Source: Arthrobacter sp. RIT-PI-e (lineage in GTDB: Bacteria > Actinomycetota > Actinomycetes > Actinomycetales > Micrococcaceae). From it: a stretch of 50,445 bases of DNA. Under the pieces are notes generated by a model. It worked only from the letters and a program-made list of their open reading frames with translations, did not search any database and was not told where the DNA came from. This document shows, piece by piece, positions 34,159-43,235 of this stretch. Location: assembly GCF_001187915.1 (NCBI RefSeq), contig NZ_LGIU01000100.1:1-50445 (forward strand), read 5' to 3'. A program made the position numbers and the translations under genes. Each line of letters begins with the position of its first letter. The stretch's first letter is position 1.

Positions 34159-35424
34159 ATGCTCGAGGAACAGGTACGGGACACACTCAACTGGGCGGGT
34201 AACTACGAGTACCGCGCGCGGACGATCGAACACCCCACCACGCTGGGCGAACTGCAGCGGGCGGTCGCCTCCGCAGGGCACGTGAAGGCCCTCGGCTCAC
34301 GCCACTCCTTCAACGACATCGCCGACTCCCCCGGGACGCTGGTGTCCCTCGACCTCATGGATCCCGACGTCGTGATCGACGAGGCCGGGCTCACCGTGAC
34401 GGTGGGGGCCGGCGTGCGCTACGGCGTCCTCGCCGAGCAACTGCAGCGGCGCGGGTTCGCGATCCACAACCTCGCCTCGCTCCCGCACATCTCGGTGGGC
34501 GGCGCCATCGCCACCGCCACGCACGGTTCCGGGAACGGCAACGGCAACCTCTCCACCGCCGTCGTCGGCCTGGAGATCGTCACCGCGTCCGGTGACGTGG
34601 TCACCGCCACGCACGGCAGCGGCGACTTCGACGGCATGGTGGTGGGCCTGGGGGCCCTCGGGATCACCTCCCGCGTGACGCTGCGCGTCGAACCCACGTT
34701 CGAGGTGCGCCAGAACGTCTTCACCGGCATCCCGTGGGACGCGGTCCTGGCGGACTACGACGCCGCCACCTCCTCCGCCTACAGCGTCAGTCTCTTCACC
34801 GACTGGTCGGGGGACAGCATCGGGCAGGCCTGGCTGAAGAGCCGGACGGATGCCGCCCCCGTACCCACCGACTTCTTCGGCGGCCGGGCAGCCGACCGTG
34901 CGCTGCACCCGGTGCCCGGGGTGGCCGCGGACCACTGCACCCAGCAGCTCGGCGAGCCCGGACCGTGGTCCGACCGTCTGGCGCACTTCCGGTTGGCCTT
35001 CACCCCCAGCAACGGCGAGGAACTGCAGACCGAGTACCTCGTGGGACGCGAGCACGCCGTGGAGGCCATCAACCGGATGCGCGCCCTCGCTCCCCGCATC
35101 TCCCCCCTGCTGCAGGTCTCCGAGGTGCGCTCCATGGCCGCGGACGAGCTCTGGCTCAGCAACAACTACCGGCGCGACGGCATCGGGCTCCACTTCACCT
35201 GGAAGCCGCTGCAGCCCGAGGTGGAGGCGCTGCTGCCCGAGCTGGAGGCCGCCCTGGCCCCGCTCGGGGCGCGTCCGCACTGGGGGAAGCTCTTCGCCGC
35301 GGACGCCGCGGGGCTCGCGCCGCTCTACCCGCGGTTCGACGACTTCCGCGCACTGGCGCAGCGCATGGACCCCGAGGGCAAGTTCCGCAACGCGTTCCTC
35401 GATCGCACGGTCTTCGGGGTCTGA
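34159..35424 (+). CDS. alditol/xylitol oxidase-like FAD enzyme (VAO family)
   Basis: 421 residues, close in length and layout to Streptomyces alditol oxidase (about 418). LNWAGNYEYRA lies at the N-terminus. The His of VKALGSRHSF is the expected site of covalent FAD linkage. LASLPHISVGGAIATATHGSG binds FAD, and AYSVSLFTDW is a family motif. The C-terminal half is of the ALO type and ends FRNAFLDRTVFG. It oxidises a polyol C1 hydroxyl with oxygen, making hydrogen peroxide. ATG 34159 follows AAGGA. It shares its promoter space and operator with the arabinofuranoside repressor, suggesting arabitol or another pentitol as substrate (inference). Confidence 0.88.
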   Translation: MLEEQVRDTLNWAGNYEYRARTIEHPTTLGELQRAVASAGHVKALGSRHSFNDIADSPGTLVSLDLMDPDVVIDEAGLTVTVGAGVRYGVLAEQLQRRGFAIHNLASLPHISVGGAIATATHGSGNGNGNLSTAVVGLEIVTASGDVVTATHGSGDFDGMVVGLGALGITSRVTLRVEPTFEVRQNVFTGIPWDAVLADYDAATSSAYSVSLFTDWSGDSIGQAWLKSRTDAAPVPTDFFGGRAADRALHPVPGVAADHCTQQLGEPGPWSDRLAHFRLAFTPSNGEELQTEYLVGREHAVEAINRMRALAPRISPLLQVSEVRSMAADELWLSNNYRRDGIGLHFTWKPLQPEVEALLPELEAALAPLGARPHWGKLFAADAAGLAPLYPRFDDFRALAQRMDPEGKFRNAFLDRTVFGV

Positions 35425-35455
35425 GGGAGCAGCGCGGAGGCGGTCCGTGTCCATG

Positions 35456-35475
35456 CCGGTGGTCGGCACCACCGG
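35456..35475 (+). terminator. hairpin after the oxidase gene
   Basis: Arms CCGGTGGT and ACCACCGG (8 bp, perfect), loop CGGC, followed by TT. It lies in the 158-base convergent gap, so it may end transcription from either side. Confidence 0.5.
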
Positions 35476-35582
35476 TTCCATGACCCTGCTCGTCCTCGTC
35501 GGGGGCGCGCTCCGCGGCATGCGAGGGCGGACGCTCGGTGCACGGGGGATCGAGGCCTTCGTGCGCCGACCCTCCGCACGGG

Positions 35583-36443
35583 TCAGTGCTTGCGGGTCAA
35601 CCATTTCCAGTGCGCGAGGGTCCGGAGCCTGACGAGCAGGGCCCGGGACTGCTCGGGGCCGTAGGGCAGGATCGGGATGGCCTTGGTCATGTCCATCGAG
35701 GCCTCGTCCATGGCGAGCCGCGTCACGCGGATCCCCTGGCGCATCGTGTTCAGCTGGGTGGCCACCGCCTCCACCCCGACCGGCTCCCCGTGCCCGGGCA
35801 CGAAGACGTCGTACAGGTCCTCGAGCGCCATCATCTTCCCCAGTGTGCGCACCCAGTCCGCGGGGAACGAGTCCTCGAACGCAGGATCGGCGCCCTCCTC
35901 CACCAGGTCCCCGGTGAACAGCACGTTCCCGGCGCCCACCAGAAGGTCGTGGTCGGTGTGTCCGCGCCCGAGGTGGAAGAGCGTCACGGACACCCCTCCG
36001 AGGTCCAGGTCCACGGGTTGGCCCTGGACCAGCCGATCGGCCGGACGGAGCTCCGTGTGCTCGCCCTCCCCCGCCGCCATCGCGGGTTCGGTGTCCGCCA
36101 CCAGGGCGCGCTGGTCCTCCGAATCGGCCTGGACATCGCTGCACCGCGAGGTGGCCCAGAACTCCGCGACGCCCTGTGCCGCGAAGTAGCCGTTGCCGAA
36201 GAAGTGGTCGCCGTGGGCGTGGGTGTTCACCACCACGAGCGGCAGATCGGTGACCGCCCGTACGTTCCCGTACAGCTCCGCCGCCTCGAGCGGACCCGCC
36301 CCCGTGTCCACCACGAGTGCCCGCTCGTCCCCGACCACCAGGCCCACGTTCACCCCGAAACTCGATGTCCGCAGGGTGAGGACGCCGGGCGCGAGCTCAT
36401 GCCAGCGGCTGGGGGTCTCGGCGTCGACGACGTCGGTGGTCAT
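35583..36443 (-). CDS. metallo-beta-lactamase-fold hydrolase
   Basis: 286-residue MBL-fold protein. Zinc ligands are in THAHGDHFFG (HxHxDH), HLGRGHTDHD and LFTGDLVEEGADP, and VPGHGEPVG gives the last His. No signal peptide, so probably not a secreted beta-lactamase. Relatives include quinohemoprotein-associated hydrolases and glyoxalase-like enzymes; the substrate is unknown. The ATG follows GAGAGGA. The gene is divergent from oligopeptidase B across a 227-base gap that contains a very large palindrome. Confidence 0.88.
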   Translation of the reverse strand: MTTDVVDAETPSRWHELAPGVLTLRTSSFGVNVGLVVGDERALVVDTGAGPLEAAELYGNVRAVTDLPLVVVNTHAHGDHFFGNGYFAAQGVAEFWATSRCSDVQADSEDQRALVADTEPAMAAGEGEHTELRPADRLVQGQPVDLDLGGVSVTLFHLGRGHTDHDLLVGAGNVLFTGDLVEEGADPAFEDSFPADWVRTLGKMMALEDLYDVFVPGHGEPVGVEAVATQLNTMRQGIRVTRLAMDEASMDMTKAIPILPYGPEQSRALLVRLRTLAHWKWLTRKH

Positions 36444-36543
36444 GGGGTCCTCTCGGTCGGCTACGGGCTTCCCAGTCTAGGGCGGGACAGCCGCGTTCCA
36501 CGGACCGTGGCCTCCCCGTCGGCCCATAGATCCGCCGATCCGC

Positions 36544-36600
36544 CGAGAGGGCAGCTGTGACCGGGCATCCCGCGGATACCCGGTCACACCTGCCCTCTCG
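36544..36600. repeat. 57-bp near-perfect palindrome in a divergent intergenic region
   Basis: Two 22-bp arms (36544-36565 and 36579-36600) match at 21 positions. Inside, after one unpaired pair, ATCC and GGAT form four more pairs around a CGC loop. The total is 25 paired positions in 57 bases, far beyond a normal operator. Upstream lie an 8-bp direct repeat (GATCCGCC twice) and a small palindrome CCACGG-A-CCGTGG (36498-36510). No T-run flanks it, and both neighbouring genes point away from it, so a terminator is unlikely. A dispersed palindromic element or structured RNA fits better. Confidence 0.85.
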
Positions 36601-36670
36601 CGCTGCACGGACCGGCGACCGCGCATGGACGGGCGCAGCGGACGGGGGGCGCAGTGGCAAGATGGGAGCC

Positions 36671-38866
36671 ATGACCGCCGACGCCGCTCGTGTACCCGTT
36701 CCCGTACCTGCCCCCGCCCGGAAGGTCCCCTTCGAGCGAACGCACCACGGCGACACGGTCGTGGACCCCTACGAGTGGATGCGCGAGAAGGAGAGCCCGG
36801 AACTCCTCGAGTACCTCGAGCGCGAGAACGCCTATACGGAGGCGGTGACACAGGATCAGGCGAGCCTCCGCGAGGCCATCTTCACCGAGATCAAGGACCG
36901 CACCCAGGAGACCGATCTCTCCGTCCCCGCCCGCAAGCGGGGCTGGTGGTACTACTCGCGCACCGAGGAGGGCAAGCAGTACGGCATCCAGTGCCGCGTC
37001 GCGGCGGAGGACACCGGTGACCTCGCCCGTGACTGGACCCCGCCCGAGGTGGTGCCCGGCCGGCCCGTGGCGGGAGAGCAGGTGATGCTCGACGGCAACG
37101 AGCTCGCCGAGGGCAAGCCCTTCTTCTCCCTCGGCGGACTGTCCGTCACGGAGGACGGCACCTTGCTCGCCTACTGCGAGGACAACGCCGGGGACGAGCG
37201 CTTCACGCTGCGCATCAAGGACCTCGGCACCGGCGAACTGCTTCCCGACGAGGTGCCGAACATCTTCTACGGGGTGGCCTTCTCCCCCGACGGCACGCGC
37301 GTCTACTACACCGTGGTGGACGACTCCTGGCGTCCCTACCAGGTGCGCTCCCACACGCTCGGCACGCCGGTGACGGACGACGTCGTGGTGTACCAGGAGG
37401 ACGACGTCGCCATGTGGACGGGTTTCGAGGTCTCCGCGGACCGCTCGGAGCTGCTCATCAGCATCGGCTGCTCCGAGTACAGCGAGTACCGGGTGCTGGA
37501 CCTCGCGCGCCCCGAGGACGGCCTGAGAACGCTGATCCCGCGCGACGAGCGGATCCTGTACGACGCCGAGCCGCTCACGATCGCCGGCGTCCGGCACTAC
37601 CTGCTCACGCACGACCGCGACGCGAGGAACTCGATGGTGAGCCTGGTGGCGGTGGACCAGCTGACGCGTCCCCTGGCCGAGCAGGAGTGGGCCACGGTGG
37701 TGCCGCACGACGACGCCGTCCGGGTCAACGGCGCCTCCGTCACCTCCACGCACGTGGTGCTCTCGGTGCGGAAGGACACGATCGAGCGCGTCCAGGTCAT
37801 CCCGCTCGCCGGTCTCGCGACGTCGGACCAGCAGCTCCCCGCGGAACCGGACTTCGACGAGGAGCTGTTCCCCTGCAGCCTCGCGACCGCCGAGTTCGCC
37901 TCACCGGTCATCCGCCTGTCCTACACCTCCTCCCCCACCCCGCCCCGCGTCCACGACTACGTGCTGGCGGACGGCTCGCTGGAACTGCGCAAGGAGACCG
38001 AGGTGCGGGGCGGGTACGACCCCGCCGACTACGTCGCCGAGCGGCAGTGGGCCCCGGCGGCCGACGGCACGCTGATCCCGCTCTCGGTGATCCGCAGGGC
38101 GGGCCTCGCCCAGGACGGCACGAACCCCGCCGTGGTCTACGCCTACGGCAGCTACGAGGCCAGCATGGACCCGGGCTTCTCGGTCGCCCGGCTCTCCCTG
38201 CTGGACCGCGGGATCGTCTACGTGACCGCGCACATCCGCGGTGGTGGTGAGATGGGCCGGAGCTGGTACGAGCAGGGGAAGAAGCTCGCCAAGAAGAACA
38301 CGTTCACCGACTTCGTGGACGCCACCTCCTACCTCGGGACCTCGGGCTGGGTCGATCCCGCGCGCATCGCGGCGATCGGCGGTTCGGCCGGAGGCCTGCT
38401 CATGGGTGCGGTGGCGAACCTCGCCCCGGAGAAGTTCCGCTCGATCGTGGCGCAGGTACCGTTCGTGGACGCGCTCACCACCATCCTGGATCCCGAGCTG
38501 CCGTTGTCCGCGCTCGAGTGGGAGGAGTGGGGCAACCCCATCACGGACCCCGAGGTGTACCGGTACATGAAGGAGTACACGCCCTACGAGAACGTGCGGG
38601 CCGTGGACTACCCGCGGATCGCCGCCGTCACGAGCTACAACGACACCCGGGTGCTCTATGTGGAACCCGCCAAGTGGGTGGCACGGTTGCGCGAGACCAC
38701 CACGGGCAGCGAGCCGATCGTGCTGAAGACCGAGATGGACGGCGGACACGGTGGCGCCAGCGGGCGCTACTCCCGCTGGCGCGACGTGGCCTGGGACTAC
38801 GCCTTCACCGCGGACGCCCTCGGGGCCACCATGGTGCTGGCACGCTCCACCAGTTCGGTGGAGTAG
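36671..38866 (+). CDS. ptrB: oligopeptidase B (S9A serine peptidase)
   Basis: 731-residue prolyl-oligopeptidase-family enzyme that cleaves small peptides after basic residues in the cytoplasm. The beta-propeller domain runs from about residue 70 to 410, opened by TVVDPYEWMREKES. The hydrolase domain contains AHIRGGGEMGRSWYEQGK, nucleophile Ser572 in GGSAGG, Asp658 in SYNDTRV and His693 in GGHGGAS. Acidic partners of the S1 site cannot be pinned down here. The ATG at 36671 is used; an in-frame ATG at 36662 precedes it. Its 3' end overlaps the convergent repressor gene by 70 bases. Confidence 0.93.
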   Translation: MTADAARVPVPVPAPARKVPFERTHHGDTVVDPYEWMREKESPELLEYLERENAYTEAVTQDQASLREAIFTEIKDRTQETDLSVPARKRGWWYYSRTEEGKQYGIQCRVAAEDTGDLARDWTPPEVVPGRPVAGEQVMLDGNELAEGKPFFSLGGLSVTEDGTLLAYCEDNAGDERFTLRIKDLGTGELLPDEVPNIFYGVAFSPDGTRVYYTVVDDSWRPYQVRSHTLGTPVTDDVVVYQEDDVAMWTGFEVSADRSELLISIGCSEYSEYRVLDLARPEDGLRTLIPRDERILYDAEPLTIAGVRHYLLTHDRDARNSMVSLVAVDQLTRPLAEQEWATVVPHDDAVRVNGASVTSTHVVLSVRKDTIERVQVIPLAGLATSDQQLPAEPDFDEELFPCSLATAEFASPVIRLSYTSSPTPPRVHDYVLADGSLELRKETEVRGGYDPADYVAERQWAPAADGTLIPLSVIRRAGLAQDGTNPAVVYAYGSYEASMDPGFSVARLSLLDRGIVYVTAHIRGGGEMGRSWYEQGKKLAKKNTFTDFVDATSYLGTSGWVDPARIAAIGGSAGGLLMGAVANLAPEKFRSIVAQVPFVDALTTILDPELPLSALEWEEWGNPITDPEVYRYMKEYTPYENVRAVDYPRIAAVTSYNDTRVLYVEPAKWVARLRETTTGSEPIVLKTEMDGGHGGASGRYSRWRDVAWDYAFTADALGATMVLARSTSSVE

Positions 38867-39876
38867 ACCACGGGCTCCGGGTGCGAGCCCGGGGCCTCGA
38901 TCTCCTCGAGGAGCATGGCACCGGCCCGGACCGCCATCTGCATGATGGACTGCGTGATGCTGGTCAGCGGAGTGGACGCGGTCCCCGCCACGGCGTGGTT
39001 GTCGTAGCCCATGAGGGCGATGTCCCCGGGGACGGTCCTGCCCGACGCGTGGACGGCCTCCAGCACGCCGAGCGCCATGAGGTCGGACGCGGCGAAGATG
39101 CCGTCCACGTCGGGGTGATCGGTCAGGAGCTGCCGGGCTGCCGCGGCAGCGCCGTCCGTGGTGAAGTCTGCGTGGACCACCGGGCCCTCGGGCAGCCCGG
39201 CGTCGCGCAGACCGGCCTGCCAGCCGCGGAGCCGGTCGACGGCGGCGGTCATGTCGGCCGGCCCGGCGACGGTGGCCAGGCGGCGTCGACCGATGCCGGC
39301 GAGGTGTCGGGCGGCGAGGCGCCCGCCTCCCTCGTTGTCCGTGTCCACGTACGTGACGTCGGACGCGGTGTCCCAGGGGCGGCCGATGAAGATGGTGGGA
39401 AGACCGGTCTCGGAGAGCGATCTCGCCCACGAATCGGCCCTGTGGTGCGAGACCACGATCGCCCCGTCCACGTGTCCCCCGCGCAGGTAGCGCAGGGTGC
39501 GGGCGGAGTCGTCGCCGGTCCTGGACATGAGCAGCACGAGCTGCACGTCGGTCTCCCGGAGTGCCTCCGTGATCCCCGTGATGACGACGGCGAAGAAGGG
39601 GTCCATCATGACCCGGACGTCGGGCTCGGGGATGACCAGCGCGATCGAGGAGGTACGCCGCGTCACGAGCGAGCGGGCGGCCCGGTTCGGGATGTACCCG
39701 AGGTCCGCAACGGCGCGGTCGACGGCGGCCCGGGCCTCGGGGCTCACACGGTCCCCTCCGTTGATCGCGCGCGACGCCGTGGAGCGCGACACCCCGGCCG
39801 CCAGCGCCAGGTCCTCGAGCGTGGGGCTCGGGCGGCCTGGTACCTGGTGCAGCGACCGGGGCGGGGAGGTGTTCAT
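38797..39876 (-). CDS. cebR: LacI-family repressor, probable CebR/CelR
   Basis: 359 residues. The N-terminal helix-turn-helix is TLEDLALAAGVSRSTASRAIN with the hinge RAARSLVTRRTSSIALV, then an effector-binding domain. It is the last gene of the operon, and its ATG overlaps the bglC stop (TGATG). TATTGT seven bases from the ATG could also give a leaderless transcript. Two operators of the CebR type before cebE are the probable targets (family knowledge: CebR/CelR bind TGGGAGCGCTCCCA and release on cellobiose). The C-terminus is a few residues longer than usual and runs 70 bases into the ptrB end. Confidence 0.9.
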   Translation of the reverse strand: MNTSPPRSLHQVPGRPSPTLEDLALAAGVSRSTASRAINGGDRVSPEARAAVDRAVADLGYIPNRAARSLVTRRTSSIALVIPEPDVRVMMDPFFAVVITGITEALRETDVQLVLLMSRTGDDSARTLRYLRGGHVDGAIVVSHHRADSWARSLSETGLPTIFIGRPWDTASDVTYVDTDNEGGGRLAARHLAGIGRRRLATVAGPADMTAAVDRLRGWQAGLRDAGLPEGPVVHADFTTDGAAAAARQLLTDHPDVDGIFAASDLMALGVLEAVHASGRTVPGDIALMGYDNHAVAGTASTPLTSITQSIMQMAVRAGAMLLEEIEAPGSHPEPVVYSTELVERASTMVAPRASAVKA

Positions 39877-41341
39877 CACCTCGACAATACGACACCCGAC
39901 TTCCCGACGTCCGCGGTCGCGGCGTCCTCACCGAGGGTGTTCGTCGCTGCGAGGCGGGCGTACCAGAGGGCGCTGGCCTTCGGGATGCGTTCCTGCGTCC
40001 CGTAGTCGACGCGGACCAGTCCGAAGCGCTGGTGGTAGCCCCACGCCCACTCGAAGTTGTCCAGCAGTGACCAGGCGAGGTACCCGCGGAGGTCCACGCC
40101 GTCGTCGATCGCGTCCTTCATGGCACGGACGTGGACGTCGAGGAAGGAGAGACGGTCCTGGTCGTCCACGAAGCCCGCGGCGTCGGGGACGTCGTCGTAC
40201 GCGGCCCCGTTCTCCGTGACGTACACGGGGATCCCCGCCGGTCCGGTGTACTCGTCCTGCAGCCGGTTGAGCCGCCGGCGGAGGCCGTCGGGCTGCACCC
40301 CCCAGCCCATCGCGGTGACGGGCAGCCCGCGCGGTACCGACCGCACGCCGTGGGCCGCCACGTAGGGCGAGGAGACCGGGGGTCGAGCGGGGCGTGACCC
40401 TCCTGCGGCACGGACGCCGCGGCGGGCGTCGTGGTGACCGCCTCACCGTGGTAGTAGTTCACCCCGAGCACGTCGATCGGCGTGCCGATGATCTCCAGGT
40501 CACCCTCGCGGACGTGCTCCACCAGGCCGAGGTGCGCGACGTCCGCGAGGACGTCGGCGGGATAGGCGCCCCGCAGCACCGGGTCGAGGAAGATCCGGTT
40601 GAACTGCCCGTCGATCCGGCGGGCGGCGTCGCGGTCCGCCTCGCTCCCGGGATCCAGGGGATCGGGGACGGTGAGGTTCAGGGTGATGCCGAGGGTCGCG
40701 TCCGCGTCGCGGCCCCGCAGCTCCCGGGTGGCGAGCCCGTGCCCGAGCAGGAGGTGGTGCGCGGCGGCGAGCGCCGCCGTCGGGTCCTGATGGCCGGGGG
40801 CGTGGATGCCCGCGGCGTAGCCCAGGAATGCCGCGCACCAGGGTTCGTTGAGCGTGGTCCACACGCGGACGCGGTCCCCGAGCGCCTCGTGCATCACCCC
40901 CGCGTACTCGGCGAACCGGTACGCGGTGTCGCGTTCGGTCCAGCCTCCCGTGTCCTCGAGCGCCTGCGGGAGGTCCCAGTGGTAGAGGGTGAGCCACGGC
41001 ATGATGCCTGCCTCGAGGAGCTGGTCCACGAGCCTGGAGTAGAAGGCGATGCCCTCCGCGTTGGGGGTGACGCCGTCGGGCATGCAGCGCGACCACGACG
41101 TGGAGAACCGGTAGGCCTTCAGGTTCAGGCTCTTCATGAGCGCGACGTCCGAGGCGGAGCGGTGGTAGTGGTCGCACGCGACGTCGCCGTGGTGGGCGTC
41201 CGCCACCGCTCCCGGCACCCGGGTGAAGGTGTCCCAGACGGACGGGCCACGCCCGCCCTCCTGGGCTGCGCCCTCGATCTGGTAGGCCGCGGTGGCCGCT
41301 CCCCAGAGGAATCCCTCGGGGAAGGTGATGGGTCCGGTCAT
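39876..41341 (-). pseudogene. bglC: GH1 beta-glucosidase, disrupted by a one-base frameshift as written
   Basis: GH1 enzyme for intracellular cellobiose cleavage. The N-terminal frame begins ITFPEGFLWGAATAAYQIEG and contains the acid/base Glu166 in TLNEP. After about residue 320 (bases 40378-40382, a run of five G on the + strand) the protein continues in another frame with VAAHGVRSV, nucleophile YVTENG, and a normal ending at 39876. Restoring a sixth base to that run gives one 488-residue GH1 protein. As written, the first frame stops at 40118 after 407 residues without the nucleophile, so the product would be inactive. A homopolymer read error is as likely as mutation. Starts and stops are coupled to cebG (ATGA) and cebR (TGATG). 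Confidence 0.85.
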
Positions 41342-42249
41342 CCTTTGACTGCTCCTTGCATGATTCCTGCGACGAGTTGGCGGCCCGCGACGGCGAAGAG
41401 GAGCAGCAGCGGGATGGTGGAGAGCACGGCACCGGCCAGCACGATCGAGTAGTCGACGAAGTGCGCGGCCTGGAGCAGCTGCAGGGCCACCGGGAGGGTG
41501 GGGTTGGAGGGGTCCAGCACGATGAACGGCCAGAAGAAGTTGGTCCACGTGGCCACGAAGGTGAACAGTGCGAGCATGGCGGCGGCGGGCCGGGCGGCCG
41601 GGAGTCCCACGTACCAGAAGGCCTGGATCATGGAGGCGCCGTCGATCCGCACGGCCTCGATCAGCTCGTCGGGGAGTGCATCCCTCAGGTACTGCGTCAT
41701 CCAGAACACCCCGAAGGCGGTGACTACGCCGGGCACGATCACAGCCCAGAGGGAGCCGGTCCACCCGAGCTTCGACATCACGATGAACAGCGGCACCACA
41801 CCGAGCTGCGTGGGGACGGCCATCGTGGCGATGACGAAGACCAGCAGGCCCTTGCTCCCGCGGAAGCGGAGCTTGGCGAAGGCGAACCCCGCCAGGGTGG
41901 AGAACAGCACCACGGACGCCGCCGTGACGGTGGAGACGATGACGCTGTTGCCGAGGGCCTTCCAGAACGGGATGCTGTCCAGCACCGTGGAGGCGTTCGC
42001 GAGGAAGTTGCCGCCCGGGACCAGCGGCACACCCCTGCTGATCACGGAGCTGTCGTGGCTGCCCACGAGGAAGGACCACCACAGGGGGAACACCGAACCG
42101 AGGATCACGGCACCGAGGAACCCGTAGGTCAGGAACCCCGGGCGGCGCATCGAGCTCCCCCGGCCCCGGCGCTCCGAGCCCAGCCCCCGCTGGGCGGCCC
42201 GCGCCGCACCGCCGCCGGCGGTCTGCGCGATCATGGGGATGGAACTCAT
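41338..42249 (-). CDS. cebG: cellobiose-type ABC transporter permease (MalG type)
   Basis: 303-residue permease with six helices. An Arg/Gly-rich N-terminal tail of about 35 residues precedes the first helix LTYGFLGAVILGSVFPLWW. The EAA loop is ELIEAVRIDGASMIQAFWYVGLP. ATG 42249 overlaps the cebF stop by 4 bases and follows an excellent AAGGAGG site. It partners with CebF; no ATPase gene is nearby, so a shared MsiK-like ATPase is assumed. Confidence 0.92.
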   Translation of the reverse strand: MSSIPMIAQTAGGGAARAAQRGLGSERRGRGSSMRRPGFLTYGFLGAVILGSVFPLWWSFLVGSHDSSVISRGVPLVPGGNFLANASTVLDSIPFWKALGNSVIVSTVTAASVVLFSTLAGFAFAKLRFRGSKGLLVFVIATMAVPTQLGVVPLFIVMSKLGWTGSLWAVIVPGVVTAFGVFWMTQYLRDALPDELIEAVRIDGASMIQAFWYVGLPAARPAAAMLALFTFVATWTNFFWPFIVLDPSNPTLPVALQLLQAAHFVDYSIVLAGAVLSTIPLLLLFAVAGRQLVAGIMQGAVKG

Positions 42250-43232
42250 CGTCGTCCTCCTTGGTCGGCGATACGGCGGGTGGGGAGGAAGTTCGCCAGG
42301 GGGCTGACCACGATGATCAGGAACAGGAGCCAGGCCACGGCCGAGGCCCGTCCGAAGTTGCGCTGGCCCCAGCCCAGTTCCCAGATGTACATGGTCAGCG
42401 TCTGCCACTGGCGGTCCGCGCCGCCGAGCCCGCCCTGGTCGAAGACCCTGGCCTCGTCGAAGATCTGCAGCCCGCCGATCGTGGCCGTGATGACCACGAA
42501 GATGACGGTGGGACGCAGCATCGGCACGGTGACGGAGAGGAACTGACGGAGCCGGCCCGCCCCGTCGATGGTCGCGGCCTCGTAGACGTCCCGGGGGATG
42601 GCCTGCATGGCGGCGAGGAAGATCAGTGCGTTGTAGCCCATCCACCGGAAGTTGACCATGGTGGCGATGGCGATGTGGCTCGCGAAGGAATCCGCGTGCC
42701 ACCGCACCGGGTCCAGCCCCACCCCCGTCAGCAGCTCGTTGAACAGGCCTGCCTGGTCGGCGAAGAGGTTGTTGAAGATCAGCCCGACCGCCACGGGGGC
42801 CACCACGAAGGGGACGAGGACGCCCATCCGCCAGAACGTCCTGGCCCTCAGGTTCGCATCGAGCACCGCCGCGATGGCGATGGCGAGGACCACCTGGGGG
42901 ACGGACGAGAGCAGGAAGATGCTGAACGTGTTCCCCACGGCGTTCCAGAAGAACGGCTGCACGAGCACGAACCGGAAGTTCTCGAGTCCCGTGAAGTCAC
43001 CCTGGCCACCGATGAGGTTCCACTCGTGGAGCGACACCCACGCCGTGTACAGCAGGGGGAACAGGCCTGTGACGGCGAAGAGCAGGAAGAACGGCGAGAT
43101 GTAGAGGTACGGGGACAGCTTGACGTCCCACGTGGACACCTTCCGGGAGAAGGCCAGCCGTTTCACGCGCCTGTCGCGTGGGGGGCGCTGCCGCGTGGGG
43201 GGTGGGGTGTGGACCCGGTCCGTGACGGCCAT
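42246..43232 (-). CDS. cebF: cellobiose-type ABC transporter permease (MalF type)
   Basis: 328-residue permease. After a basic, Pro-rich N-terminus comes the first helix YLYISPFFLLFAVTGLFPLL. The EAA loop is DVYEAATIDGAGRLRQFLSVTVP. It begins three bases after the cebE stop and overlaps cebG. Together they form the membrane channel for cellobiose or short cello-oligosaccharides, a call based on the CebR-type operators upstream rather than on the permease itself. Confidence 0.92.
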   Translation of the reverse strand: MAVTDRVHTPPPTRQRPPRDRRVKRLAFSRKVSTWDVKLSPYLYISPFFLLFAVTGLFPLLYTAWVSLHEWNLIGGQGDFTGLENFRFVLVQPFFWNAVGNTFSIFLLSSVPQVVLAIAIAAVLDANLRARTFWRMGVLVPFVVAPVAVGLIFNNLFADQAGLFNELLTGVGLDPVRWHADSFASHIAIATMVNFRWMGYNALIFLAAMQAIPRDVYEAATIDGAGRLRQFLSVTVPMLRPTVIFVVITATIGGLQIFDEARVFDQGGLGGADRQWQTLTMYIWELGWGQRNFGRASAVAWLLFLIIVVSPLANFLPTRRIADQGGRR

Positions 43233-43235
43233 GCG

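Noticed and set aside
35454..35632. Possible 59-codon small protein after the oxidase
   Set aside because: No ribosome site; overlaps the hairpin and the end of the convergent hydrolase gene; composition is that of a random frame.
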